DNA from: Megaustenia siamemsis
Taxonomy: Eukaryota; Mollusca; Gastropoda; Stylommatophora; Ariophantidae
NCBI GenBank assembly: GCA_032433765.1
Contig: JAVIAB010000049.1
Location: 21,869,403-21,933,402 of the forward strand
Direction: 5' to 3'
DNA: 64,000 bases
The translations under genes were made by a program, and so were the position numbers. This document shows positions 9,901-21,816 of this stretch, one piece after another. Position 1 is the first letter of the stretch, and the number at the start of each line of letters is the position of its first letter. The notes under the pieces are model-generated. The model ran no database searches, was not told where the DNA came from, and saw only the letters and a list, made by a program, of their open reading frames with translations.

Positions 9901-12900
9901 TCTCAAGTCTAATGTCTCAAGTTAAAAGTCTCAAGTCAAAAGTCTCAAAGTTAAAATTTCAAGTCAAATGTCTCTAACCTAAAGTCTCAAACCTAAAGTC
10001 TCAAACCTAAAGTCTCAAACCTAAAGTCTCAAACCTAAAGTCTCAAACCTAAAGTCTCAAGTCTAATGTCTCAGATCAAAAGTCTCAAACCTAAAGTCTC
10101 AAGTCTAATGTTTCAGTTGAAAAGTCTCAAACCTAAAGTCTCAAACCTAAAGTCTCAAACCTAAAGTCTCAAACCTAAAGTCTCAAGTCTAATGTCTCAG
10201 ATCAAAAGTCTCAAACCTAAAGTCTCAAGTCTAATGTCTCAGATGAAAAGTCTCAAACCTAAAGTCTCAAACCTAAAGTCTCAAACCTAAAGTCTCAAAC
10301 CTAAAGTCTCAAGTCTAATGTCTCAGATCAAAAGTCTCAAACCTAAAGTCTCAAGTCTAATGTCTCAGATGAAAAGTCTCAAACCTAAAGTCTCAAACCT
10401 AAAGTCTCAAACCTAAAGTCTCAAGTCTAATGTCTCAGATCAAAAGTCTCAAACCTAAAGTCTCAAGTCTAATGTCTCAGATGAAAAGTCTCAAACCTAA
10501 AGTCTCAAACCTAAAGTCTCAAACCTAAAGTCTCAAACCTAAAGTCTCAAGTCTAATGTCTCAGATCAAAAGTCTCAAACCTAAAGTCTCAAGTCTAATG
10601 TCTCACATCAAAAGTCTCAAACCTAAAGTCTCAAGTCTAATGTCTCAGATGAAAAGTCTCAAACCTAAAGTCTCAAACCTAAAGTCTCAAACCTAAAGTC
10701 TCAAACCTTAAATCTCAAGTCTAATGTCTCAGATCAAAAGTCTCAAACCTAAAGTCTCAAGTCTAATGTCTCAGATGAAAAGTCTCAAACCTAAAGTCTC
10801 AAGTCTAATGTCTCAGATGAAAAGTCTCAAACCTAAAGTCTCAAGTCTAATGTCTCAGATGAAAAGTCTCAAACCTAAAGTCTCAAGTATAATGTCTCAG
10901 ATGAAAAGTCTCAAACCTAAAGTCTCAAGTATAATGTCTCAGATGAAAAGTCTCAAACCTAAAGTCTCAAACCTAAAGTCTCAAACCTAAAGTCTCAAAC
11001 CTAAAGTCTCAAACCTAAAGTCTCAAACCTAAAGTCTCAAACCTAAAGTCTCAAACCTAAAGTCTCAAGTATAATGTCTCAGATCAAAAGTCTCAAACCT
11101 AAAGTCTCAAGTCTAATGTCTCAGATGAAAAGTCTCAAACCTAAAGTCTCAAACCTAAAGTCTCAACCTAAAGTCTCAAACCTAAAGTCTCAAGTCTAAT
11201 GTCTCAGATCAAAAGTCTCAAACCTAAAGTCTCAAGTCTAATGTCTCAGATGAAAAGTCTCAAACCTAAAGTCTCAAACCTAAAGTCTCAAACCTAAAGT
11301 CTCAAGTCTAATGTCTCAGATCAAAAGTCTCAAACCTAAAGTCTCAAGTCTAATGTCTCAGATGAAAAGTCTCAAACCTAAAGTCTCAAACCTAAAGTCT
11401 CAAACCTAAAGTCTCAAACCTAAAGTCTCAAGTCTAATGTCTCAGATCAAAAGTCTCAAACCTAAAGTCTCAAGTCTAATGTCTCACATCAAAAGTCTCA
11501 AACCTAAAGTCTCAAGTCTAATGTCTCAGATGAAAAGTCTCAAACCTAAAGTCTCAAACCTAAAGTCTCAAACCTAAAGTCTCAAACCTTAAATCTCAAG
11601 TCTAATGTCTCAGATCAAAAGTCTCAAACCTAAAGTCTCAAGTCTAATGTCTCAGATGAAAAGTCTCAAACCTAAAGTCTCAAGTCTAATGTCTCAGATG
11701 AAAAGTCTCAAACCTAAAGTCTCAAGTCTAATGTCTCAGATGAAAAGTCTCAAACCTAAAGTCTCAAGTATAATGTCTCAGATGAAAAGTCTCAAACCTA
11801 AAGTCTCAAGTATAATGTCTCAGATGAAAAGTCTCAAACCTAAAGTCTCAAACCTAAAGTCTCAAACCTAAAGTCTCAAACCTAAAGTCTCAAACCTAAA
11901 GTCTCAAACCTAAAGTCTCAAACCTAAAGTCTCAAACCTAAAGTCTCAAACCTAAAGTCTCAAGTATAATGTCTCAGATCAAAAGTCTCAAACCTAAAGT
12001 CTCAAGTATAATGTCTCAGATCAAAAGTCTCAAACCTAAAGTCTCAAGTCTAATGTCTCAGATGAAAAGTCTCAAACCTAAAGTCTCAAACCTAAAGTCT
12101 CAAGTCTAATGTCTCAGATGAAAAGTCTCAAACCTAAAGTCTCAAACCTAAAGTCTCAATTATAATGTCTCAGATCAAAAGTCTCAAATCTAAAGTCTCA
12201 AACCTAAATCCTCAAGTCTAATGTCTCAGATCAAAAGTCTCAATCCTAAAGTCTCAAGTCTAATGTCTCAGATGAAAAGTCTCAAACCTAAAGTCTCAAA
12301 CCTAAAGTCTCAAGTATAATGTCTCAGATCAAAAGTCTCAAACCTAAAGTCTCAAACCTAAATCCTCAAGTCTAATGTCTCAGATGAAAAGTCTCAAACC
12401 TAAAGTCTCAAACCTAAAGTCTCAAGTATAATGTCTCAGATCAAAAGTCTCAAACCTAAAGTCTCAAACCTAAATCCTCAAGTCTAATGTCTCAGATGAA
12501 AAGTCTCAAACCTAAAGTCTCAAACCTAAAGTCTCAAGTATAATGTCTCAGATCAAAAGTCTCAAATCTAAATTCTCAAACCTAAAGTCTCAAGTCTAAT
12601 GTCTCGGAAGAAAAGTCTCAAACCTAAAGTCTCAGGTCTGATGTCTCAGATGAAAAGTCTCAAACCTGAAGTTTCAAGTCTAATGTCTCAAGTCAAAAGT
12701 CTCTAACCTAAAGTCTCAAGTCTAATGTCTCAAGTCAAAATTCTCTAACCTAAAGTCTCAAGTCTAATGTCTCAAGTTAAAAGTCTCAAGTCAAAAGTCT
12801 CAAAGTTAAAATTTCAAGTCAAATGTCTCTAACCTAAAGTCTCAAGTCTAATGCCTCAGATAAAAATTCTCAAAGCTAAAGTCTCAAGTCTATTGTCTCA

Positions 12901-12941
12901 AACCTAATGTCTCAAGTCTAATGTCTCAGATAAAATTCTCT
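6920..12941. repeat. 14-bp satellite array, about 6 kb
   Basis: The array is built from 14-bp monomers of three main types: TCTCAAACCTAAAG, TCTCAAGTCTAATG and TCTCAGAT(C/G)AAAAG. The opening part (to about 7270) uses a related 28-bp form with AATCTCAAGTCTAAATCGTAG. From about 7870 the three types are often ordered as a 42-bp trimer. Larger blocks are duplicated too: the rare variants TCTCACATCAAAAG (10602, 11483) and CTTAAATCTCAAG (10708, 11589) both recur 881 bp apart, and CTCGGAAGAAAAG recurs about 2855 bp apart (9749, 12603). The trimer is 14 codons long, which creates spurious repeats of MSQMKSLKPKVSSL. Confidence 0.98.
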
Positions 12942-13850
12942 ACCAGTTATGGTTCTATAAGTTGTACAATATAAAACAATTAAAGAGAAACAAATGTTGG
13001 TATCTCTACCAGTTATGGTTCTATAAGTTGTACAATATAAAACAATTAAAGAGGAATACAAATTGGTATCTCTACCAGTTAATGTTCTATAGGTTGTACA
13101 AAATAAAACAATTAAAGAGAAAGAAAAGCTGGTATCTCTGTTGTACAATATAAAACAAAGAGAAACAAAAGCTGGTATCTCTACCAGTTATGGTTCTATA
13201 AATTGTACAATATAAAACAATTTAAGAGAAACAAAAGCTGGTATCTCTACCTGTTATGGTTCTATACATTGTAAATTATAAAACAATTAAAGAGAAACAA
13301 AAGCTGGAACAAAAGCTGGTATCTCTACCAGTTATGGTTCTATAAATTGTGCAATATAAAACAACAAAAGAGAAACAAAAGCTGGTACCTCTACCAGTTA
13401 TGGTTCTATAAATTGTACAATATAAAACAATAAAAGAGAAACAAAAGCTGGTATCTCAACCAGTTATGGTTCTATACATTGTAAATTATAAAACAATTAA
13501 AGAGAAACAAAAGCTGGAACAAAAGCTGGTATCTCTACCAGTTATGGTTCTATAAATTGTGCAATATAAAACAACTAAAGAGAAACAAAAGCTGGTATCT
13601 CTACCAGTTATGGTTCTATAAATTGTACAATATAAAACAATAAAAAAGAAACAAAAGCTGGTATCTCAACCAGTTATGGTTCTATAAATTGCACAATATA
13701 AAACAATAAAAGAGAAACAAAAGCTGGTATCTCAACCAGTTATGGTTCTATAAATTGCACAATATAAAACAATAAAAGAGAAACAAAAGCTAGTATCTCA
13801 ACCAGTTATGGTTCTATAAGTTGTACAATATAAAACAACTATCGAAACAA
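12942..13850. repeat. 66-bp minisatellite, about 13 copies
   Basis: Units contain ACCAGTTATGGTTCTATAA, then a TTGTACAATATAAAACAA segment and AGAGAAACAAAAGCTGGTAT. The starts at 12942, 13008 and 13074 give a 66-bp period. Two copies carry an extra partial GCTGGAACAAAAGCTGG duplication. Confidence 0.97.
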
Positions 13851-13897
13851 CATAAATTCAACTTACATATTTTATCTACAGGAGTCATCACTATCCA

Positions 13898-15445
13898 TGT
13901 GTCTGTAAGAAAATATGGAGGCGTCATAATAATAAAACATTAAACAGTTCCAGTATATTTGTCTGTAGGAACATATGGAGATGTCACAATGATAAAACAG
14001 TTCCAGCTGAGACTAACGAGCAACTCGCTACAAACATTTGTTTGTCTGTAGGAACATATGGAGGTGTCACAATGATAAAACAGTTCCAGCTGAGACTAAC
14101 GAGCAACTCGCTACAAACATGTGTTTGTCTGTAGGAACATATGGAGGTGTCACAATGATAAAACAGTTCCAGCTGAGACTAACAAGCAGCTCGCTACAAA
14201 CATTTATTTGTCTGTAGGAACATATGGAGATGTCACAATGATAAAACAGTTCCAGCTGAGACTAACAAGCAGCTCGCTACAAACATTTGTTTGTCTGTAG
14301 GAACATATGGAGGTGTCACAATGATAAAACAGTTCCAGCTGAGACTAACAAGCAGCTCGCTACAAACATTTATTTGTCTGTAGGAACATATGGAGATGTC
14401 ACAATGATAAAACAGTTCCAGCTGAGACTAACAAGCAGCTCGCTACAAACATTTGTTTGTCTGTAGGAACATATGGAGGTGTCACAATGATAACACAGTT
14501 CCAGCTGAGGCTAACAAGCAGCTCGCTACAAACATTTGTTTGTCTGTAGGAACATATGGAGGTGTCACAATGATAACACAGTTCCAGCTGAGACTAACAA
14601 GCAGCTCGCTACAAACATTTGTTTGTCTGTTTGAACATATGGAGGTGTCACAATGATAAAACAGTTCCAGCTGAGACTAACAAGCAGCTCGCTACAAACA
14701 TTTATTTGTCTGTTTGAACATATGGAGATGTCACAATGATAAAACAGTTCCAGCTGAGACTAACGAGCAACTCGCTACAAACATTTGTTTGTCTGTAGGA
14801 ACATATGGAGGTGTCACAATGATAAAACAGTTCCAGCTGAGACTAACGAGCAACTCGCTACAAACATTTGTTTGTCTGTAGGAACATATGGCGATGTCAC
14901 AATGATAAAACAGTTCCAGCTGAGGCTAACAAGCAACTCGCTACAAACATTTGTTTGTCTGTAGGAACATATGGAGGTGTCACAATGATAACACAGTTCC
15001 AGCTGAGGCTAGCATTTATTTGTCTGTAGGAACATATGGAGGTGTCACAATGATAAAACAGTTCCAGCTGAGGCTAACAAGCAACTCGCTACAAACATTT
15101 GTTTGTCTGTAGGAACATATGGAGGTGTCACAATGATAACACAGTTCCAGCTGAGACTAACAAGCAGCTCGCTACAAACATTTGTTTGTCTGTAGGAACA
15201 TATGGAGGTGTCACAATGATAAAACAGTTCCAGCTGAGGCTAACAAGCAGCTCGCTACAAACATTTGTTTGTCTGTAGGAACATATGGAGGTGTCACAAT
15301 GATAAAACAGTTCCAGCTGAGGCTAACAAGCAGCTCGCTACAAACATTTATTTGTCTGTTTGAACATATGGAGATGTCACAATGATAAAACAGTTCCAGC
15401 TGAGACTAACGAGCAGCTCGCTACAAATATGTGTTTGTCTGTTTG
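13898..15445. repeat. 83-bp minisatellite, about 18 copies
   Basis: Units contain ACATTTGTTTGTCTGTAGGA, ACATATGGAGGTGTCACAAT, GATAAAACAGTTCCAGCTGA and a CTCGCTACAA end. Successive starts at 14448, 14531 and 14614 give an 83-bp period. One copy near 15005 has a 27-bp deletion. Confidence 0.97.
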
Positions 15446-15724
15446 AACTGCACCAAAATAAAATCATTAAATTAGAGCGATATCAAGAAGTCAATCCAAC
15501 ACTTTAACACACTCCTAGTTTGTTAACCCCTACACTTTAACACACTCACCAACTATTCACAAGCAGGCAACGTTTTAAATGTACACTCTCCATCCATGAA
15601 AAAACCAATGGTATCCAACACGATGAGTTGTGAAATATAAATCCCAGGTACGGAAATAGTTAATTGATGAGAAAACTATGTGATTAGACTCCAAAACGAG
15701 ATTGATAAAAATGGTAAACAGCTA
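15446..15724. other. No gene recognised
   Basis: The stretch holds short duplications around AACACTTTAACACACTC but no coding or RNA feature that I recognise. Confidence 0.45.
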
Positions 15725-15739
15725 AACTTTGACTGTGAT

Positions 15740-15975
15740 TTCATACACATTAGCTACACAACCAGGCCGTATGTTAGCACGAGTTAATGAAGGACAGCTC
15801 ACACATTAGGTACACAACTAGGCCCAATGTTAGCACGAGTTAAAGAAGGACAGCTCACACATTAGGTACACAACTATGCCCAATGTTAGCACGAGTTAAA
15901 GAAGGACATCTCACACATTAGGTACACAACTAGTCCCAATGTTAGCACGAGTTAATGAAGGAAAGCTCACACGTT
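15740..15975. repeat. 56-bp minisatellite, about 4 copies
   Basis: A unit with AGCTCACACATTAGGTACAC and AATGTTAGCACGAGTTAA recurs at 15796, 15852, 15908 and 15964, a 56-bp period. Confidence 0.95.
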
Positions 15976-16484
15976 TACGACACTCTGGTCTCATTAGCTG
16001 TCTACTTTCTCGCGACCCCTTCATCTTTTACGTGTTTGACATTGAAAGGCAGTCTACCCGTTCAGTTTTCTGTCAATAGTAAACAAGAAGAGTGACCTGC
16101 CTGTGTTGTTGGCTTCAGTGAGGATTTTGTGTTCAGCGGAATATAGAGAGAACTGTCTGAAACGTAAAGGACGTGAGAAGTATAAAGGGAATAAAGAGAA
16201 AGTTAGAGAAGATGATTCTGTAGCGAGAAGAATGAGAGAAAGTGTGTACGAGAAAATATGAGTGAAATTGAGTTAGAGTTAAAGAGTGTACAGGAGAATG
16301 TGAACGAATATGGAGTGTAAGTGAAAGTTGTAAGTGACATGGATGGAGACATAAATGAGTAAGAGAAGGTAGGCGAAATGTATTAAAAGATAAAGTGTGT
16401 AAGAGAGAAAACATTTGTTATAACTTCTCCATTTGTTCCACGAAGCCATCTTCACCACCATCATTAGCTCTGCGTTTCTTCCGT
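15976..16484. other. No gene recognised
   Basis: A purine-rich stretch (GAGA and GTGTAAGAGA runs) that leaves modest open frames on the pyrimidine-rich minus strand. I see no family similarity and do not call a gene. Confidence 0.45.
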
Positions 16485-17262
16485 CGGTTCTATAATCTCA
16501 TCATTGTTACATCATTAGTTCCTCATTAGTTCAATAAACTAATCCGTTTTCCGTCGGTTCCATAAAATCATCATTGTTACCTCATTAGTTCCTCATTAGT
16601 TCAATAAACTAATCCGTCTTCCGTCAGTTCCATAAACTCATTGTTACTTCATTAGTTCCTCATTAGTTCAATAAACTAATCCGTCTTCCGTCAGTTCCAT
16701 AATCTCATCATTGTTACCTCATTAGTTCCTCATTAGTTCAATAAACTAATCCGTCTTCCGTCAGTTCCATAAACTCATCATTGTTACCTCATTAGTTACT
16801 CATTAGTTCAATAAACTAATCCGTCTTCCGTCAGTTCCATAAACTCATCATTGTTACCTCATTAGTTCCTCATTAGTTCAATAAACTAATCCGTCTTCCG
16901 TCAGTTCCATAAACTCATTGTTGTCTCATTAGTTCCTCATTAGTTCAATAAACTAATCCGTCTTCCGTCAGCTCCATAAACTCATCATTGTTACCTAATT
17001 AGTTCCTCATTAGTTCAATAAACTAATCCGTCTTCCGTCAGTTCCATAAACTCATCATTGTTACCTCATTAGTTCCTCATTAGTTCAATAAACTAATCCG
17101 TCTTCCGTCAGTTCCATAAACTCATTGTTACCTCATTAGTTCCTCATTAGTTCAATAAACTAATCCGTCTTCCGTCAGCTCCATAAACTCATCATTGTTA
17201 CCTCATTAGTTCCTCATTAGTTCAATAAACTAATCCGTCTTCCGTCAGTTCCATAAACTCAG
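16485..17262. repeat. 70-bp minisatellite, about 11 copies
   Basis: Units contain CCGTCTTCCGTCAGTTCCAT, AAACTCATCATTGTTACC and TCATTAGTTCAATAAACTAA. Starts at 16681, 16751, 16821 and 16891 give a 70-bp period. Some copies are a few bases shorter through loss of CATCATTG. Confidence 0.97.
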
Positions 17263-17297
17263 CAAGATAGCCTTAGTTGTTTTACCAGCTTGAAGTA

Positions 17298-17518
17298 AAA
17301 GAGTCAGTCTAGTCACGCTAGAGTCAGTCTAGTCATGCTAGAGTCAGTCTAGTCAGGTTAGAGTCAGTCTAGTCATGCTAGAGTCAGTCTAGTCAGGTTA
17401 GAGTCAGTCTATTCATGCAAGAGTCAGTCAATTCATGCTAGAGTCAGTCTAGTCAGGCTAGAGTCAGTCTAGTCAGGCTAGAGTCAGTCAATTCATGCTA
17501 GAGTCAGTCTAGTCATGC
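17298..17518. repeat. 20-bp minisatellite, about 11 copies
   Basis: The 20-bp unit GAGTCAGTCTAGTCATGCTA is repeated with T/G and G/T variants. The SINE-A copy at 17522 was inserted at its right end. Confidence 0.97.
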
Positions 17519-17521
17519 TGT

Positions 17522-17796
17522 AAAAAAAAAAAAAAAAAAAAAAAATTAAGTACACCCGTCACGCCAAGTGGCGTTTAGGGAAAATGGTGTTAGTGACCAT
17601 ATATTTTACATACCTTCGGCACATGATTTTTGGGGTAATGTGGTCGGTATTACGCCCGTGCCGCTTCACTTTCCCTGAAAAAAATCAGGTACACATTAAA
17701 TGCTGGGTGAACTCGGAAGCCGTTGGCTGGGATTGAACCCTACCTCTTGTCCTTTGTAGTCCAGTTCACTAACCACTGAGCTATCGCGGCTCCCTT
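17522..17796 (-). mobile_element. SINE-A copy 6, full length
   Basis: The minus strand reads a tRNA-like head at the right edge with box A TAGCTCAGTGG and box B GGTTCAATCCC, then the body, the ACGCCA/TGGCGT hairpin and a 24-base homopolymer tail (A-run on plus, 17522-17545). It abuts the LINE-1 remnant, whose last 50 or so bases are missing. Confidence 0.93.
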
Positions 17797-18330
17797 CTAT
17801 CTGCAGTGCATCGTATCAGTTCTGTTGTTGACTGTTTTCCATGCCATGACACCAAGCTATCCAGTATTTTCTCTCTTTGTCGTCCGCGATCTCTCTTTCC
17901 TTTTATTTTGCCAGTTGTAACCAAGTATTCCAACTTTCCTCTTCTTATGATGTGCCCGAAAAATGTTGATTGTTTCTTTCTGATGTTTTTTAAGAGCTTC
18001 CTTTTTGTGTTGGCCTCTGAGAATTTCCTCGTTGGTCTTTTTAGCTGTCCAGGGAACTCTCAACATTCTTCTGAGAAATTCCATCTCTGTGGCCTTTAAT
18101 CGTCTTTTCATTTGTTTGCCTACTGTCCATGATTCGCTTCCAAAGTCAGAATTGGTTCTATATAGCACCGATGAACTCTCTTTCTCACTTCTATTGACAT
18201 AGATTTGCTGTATAAGATTTTTTTTTTCATTTTCTGAAATGCTATTTTGGCCTGAGCTATTCTGCTTCTTATTTCTGTGGGGCATCTTCCACCTCATGTT
18301 ATTATTGTGCCCAAGTATTTGACGCGTTGC
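17797..18330 (-). mobile_element. LINE-1 C-terminal region, broken
   Basis: The minus strand shows, in shifted frames, the KYLGTIIT connection motif, an SESWTVGKQMKRRLKATEME segment, FLRRMLRVPWTAKKTNEE and a basic ending. These match the better-preserved LINE-1 at 50392-51240. Frames shift at least twice, and the catalytic reverse-transcriptase part is absent. Confidence 0.75.
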
Positions 18331-18515
18331 ACTTCCCGACCAATATTACTTTTAGTAGGCTGTTGTGTCTTTAAAATGCCCCAAAAATCTAAGACTCGTC
18401 TTGTTTTAATTGTGTTTAGCAGCTCTCTTTTCATTGTTAGTTGTTTTAAGACTTCATCGTTTGTTTTCTTTTCTTTCCATCCAATCCTACCTATTCTATA
18501 TACCCACATTACAAA
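18331..18515 (-). mobile_element. LINE-2 fragment fused to LINE-1
   Basis: The minus strand reads RIGRIGWKEKKTNDEVLKQL and MKRELLNTIKTR, the LINE-2 C-terminal signature also seen at 22310. It ends abruptly around 18331 and passes into LINE-1 sequence (QRVKYLG). This is a junction of two unrelated elements, not one gene. Confidence 0.75.
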
Positions 18516-19303
18516 GGCTTGCTAATGAATTTAAGGGAAATAATCTAAGAAGTTGACTAAAGATAGTCAATAAGCAGAAAAGTTGCAGGACTTTGAGCAG
18601 TGTGGAATCTAAGGTCAGATTTATTTATGTTTGCCTCCACCTGATCTGTTTTAGTCTTCCCACTGCGTGATCTTCCTGGTGCGTTCTGCGCCTGATCGTG
18701 GTTATACTGACATTAAATTGTGCCTACAAATCTTCTAACTTACCGATATCATCAATACTTTCTGTGACATTATCCTGTAGGGTTAGGTTAGATCTCTTGT
18801 GTGGGTTATAAAAGGGGGAGGGGGGAATTACTGATACAAAAGTTGGACTCTTTGATTGGGATTTAGATCCAGCATGTCGAAGACAGAGTGTGTCAGCCAC
18901 GGCGCAGGTCTGGGGAAAAATGTCAGAACACACACGTGCGTGCGCAACGCGTACTCGTACCATACGAGCACTGACCATGCGACCACCTTAGTGGGTGTCA
19001 TGATGTTGTCTTTATTCCTCCATTCCACAGAGAAGTGTTTCATATCCAAATGTCTCCATGCTTGCATTTCGAGTTTTACTCCCTCTTGTTTCTACATATC
19101 TCTGTGACAGTGCATTTTCAAAGTTGCTTCAGTTGAAAACCTAAACAAGAAACAGAATCAATGTTAAGAATGTCATGAGTTGACATTAACGAAACTCAGC
19201 CGCGAATGTTTAAGCTTGTTACGAAGTTACAGTTTAAAACATCGCATTGAATATGTTATCGGTGAACATTATTTTGGATACGTGGATTTACATCAATTTT
19301 TAC
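18516..19303. other. No gene recognised
   Basis: No open frame, RNA gene or repeat is recognised. An alternating purine-pyrimidine stretch (ACACACGTGCGTGCGC) lies near 18929. Confidence 0.45.
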
Positions 19304-19610
19304 TGAGAGGGGACTGAGTCGTCTAGAGGTAAGATGCCGATCTCTGACAAGAGAGTCCTGGGTTTGATTTCCTTCACAGGCAGTGGACAAATAAACCAAA
19401 ACTCGAATCCGTGGTTTGTGCTTCTACCCTTCTCTGGTTTCTCGGTAGAGGACTCGGATGAAAACGAAAATGAGAGATCGAGTGTGCGTTCTGCGCACGT
19501 TAAAGAATCCTTGGAACTTGGAAATCAAAAAGAGTTGGCCAAAATATGAGATCCCGCGCAAAATTAACTGGAAAAAATCTACCCAAAACGTTAAAACTCT
19601 CGATATAAAC
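19304..19610 (+). mobile_element. SINE-D, tRNA-like head with long body
   Basis: The head reads TCGTCTAGAGGTAAGATGCC (box A-like) and GGGTTTGATTTCC (degenerate box B), typical of a decayed tRNA-derived SINE. The body includes GTGCGTTCTGCGCACGTTAA, a GTGCG...CGCAC palindrome with AAAGAATCCTTGG after it. Such motifs occur in central domains of several metazoan SINE groups, but I cannot name the group. Only one copy is present. Confidence 0.6.
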
Positions 19611-19639
19611 ATGGGAGAGTATCTCTGAAGTGGGAGAAT

Positions 19640-21405
19640 ATTTGCCTGTATGGTGTAGGGACACCCGAGTACATTGCTACCTGTATGGTGTAAGGGACAC
19701 CTGAGTACATTGATGCCTGTATGGTGTAGGGACACCTGAGTACATTGATGCCTGTATGGTGTAGGGACACCCGAGTACATTGCTACCTGTATGGTGTAAG
19801 TGACACCTGAGTACATTGATGCCTGTATGGTGTAGGGACACCCGAGTACATTGATGCCTGTATGGTGTAAGTGACACCTGAGTACATTGATGCCTGTATG
19901 GTGTAGGGACACCCGAGTACATTGCTACCTGTATGGTGTAGGGACACCTGAGTACATTGCTACCTGTATGGTGTAAGGGACACCCGAGTACATTGCTACC
20001 TGTATGGTGTAAGGGACACCTGAGTACATTGATGCCTGTATGGTGTAGGGACACCTGAGTACATTGCTCCCTGTATGGTGTAAGGGACACCCGAGTACAT
20101 TGCTACCTGTATGGTGTAAGGGACACTTGAGTACATTGATGCCTGTATGGTGTAGGGACACCCGAGTACATTGATGCCTGTATGGTGTAGGGACACCCGA
20201 GTACATTGATGCCTGTATGGTGTAAGGGACACCTGAGTACATTGATGCCTGTATGGTGTAGGGACACCCGAGTACATTGATGCCTGTATGGTGTAGGGAC
20301 ACCCGAGTACATTGATGCCTGTATGGTGTAGGGACACCCGAGTACATTGCTACCTGTATGGTGTAGGGACACCCGAGTACATTGCTACCTGTATGGTGTA
20401 GGGACACCCGAGTACATTGATGCCTGTGTGGTGTAGGGATACCTGAGTGCATTGATGCCTGTATGGTGCGAGGACACCCGAGTACATTGCTACCTGTATG
20501 GTGTAGGGACACCCGAGTACATTGCTACCTGTATGGTGTAGGGACACCCGAGTACATTTATGCCTGTATGGTGTAGGGACACCTGAGTGCATTGATGCCT
20601 GTATGGTGCGAGGACACCTGAGTACATTGCTACCTGTATGGTGTAGGGACACCCGAGTACATTGATGCCTGTATGGTGTAAGGACACCCGAGTACATTGA
20701 TGCCCGTATGATGTAAGGGACACCTGAGTACATTGCTACCTGTATGGTGTAAGGGACACCTGAGTACATTGCTACCTGTATGGTGTAGGGACACCTGAGT
20801 ACATTGATGCCTGTATGGTGTAGGTACACCTGAGTACATTGCTACCTGTATGATGTAGGGACACCTGAGTACATTGATGCCTGTATGGTGTAGTGACACC
20901 CGAGTACATTGATGCCTGTATGGTGTAGGGACACCCGAGTACATTGCTACCTGTATGGTGTAGGGACACCCGAGTACATTGCTACCTGTATGGTGTAAGT
21001 ACACCTGAGTACATTGATGCCTATTGATGTAAGGGACACCTGAGTACATTGCTACCTGTATGGTGTAAGGGACACCTGAGTACATTGCTAGCTGTATGGT
21101 GTAAGGGACACTGAGTACATTGATGCCTGTGTGATGGTGTAGGGACACCCGAGTGCATTGATGCCTGTATGGTGTAGGGACACCCGAGTACATTGATGCC
21201 TGTATGGTGTAGGGATACCCGAGTACATTGATGCCTGTATGTGTAGGGACACCCGAGTACATTGATGCCTGTATGGTGTAAGGACACCTGAGTACATCGA
21301 TGCCTGTATGGTGTAAGACACCTGAGTACATCGATGCCTGTATGGTGTAAGGACACCTGAGTACATCGATGCCTGTATGGTGTAAGGACACCTGAGTACA
21401 TTGCT
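19640..21405. repeat. 35-36-bp satellite, about 50 copies
   Basis: The unit joins CTGTATGGTGTAGGGACACC and CGAGTACATTGATGC or ...TTGCTACC; copies with an extra A and G are 36 bp. Point variants (CCGAG/CTGAG, GATGC/CTACC) are mixed along the array. The minus strand stays open in several frames, which only reflects the unit. Confidence 0.98.
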
Positions 21406-21587
21406 GACATGAGCGATCAGGATAAACACTGTTGGTAGCTAGAACAGTGACTGAGCAGATATAAGAATGCCCGGCCTACAATGAAGCCATTCCGTTCTAA
21501 GGTCTTCAATGTTCATTGTTAGGGTTCAACTGTCACTTGTCTCCAACATTTGGTTACTCGACATTCAAGTATATCTCTCTTACATCT

Positions 21588-21780
21588 CTCTCAACTTATA
21601 CTTCACAATTAACCGTCCAGTTCACTTTCCTCCCAACAAGTCTCTCTTACATCTCTCTCAACTTATACTTCACAATTAACCGTCCAGTTCACTTTCCTCC
21701 CAACAAGTCTCTCTTACATCTCTCTCAACTTATACTTCACAATTAACCGTCCAGTTCACATTCCTCCCAACAAGTCTCTC
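21588..21780. repeat. 67-bp tandem repeat, 3 copies
   Basis: A unit containing TCTCTCTTACATCTCTCTCA, ACTTATACTTCACAATTAAC and CGTCCAGTTCAC recurs every 67 bp (CACAATTAAC at 21604, 21671, 21738). Confidence 0.95.
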
Positions 21781-21816
21781 ACCGCCAGGAAATATCTTGC
21801 CCTAACCACCCAGTAG

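Noticed and set aside
7869..11871. Repeated 14-residue MSQMKSLKPKVSSL proteins
   Set aside because: They follow from the 42-bp satellite trimer being a multiple of three with no stop. The neighbouring monomer order breaks the frame at once.
13898..15445. CRISPR-like array of regular repeats
   Set aside because: The units are contiguous with no unique spacers, and the setting is eukaryotic. It is a minisatellite.
19424..21429. Long minus-strand frames with a 35-residue period
   Set aside because: The 35-bp unit has no stop on that strand, so every three units give 35 codons. Overlapping frames are open equally, as expected for a satellite.
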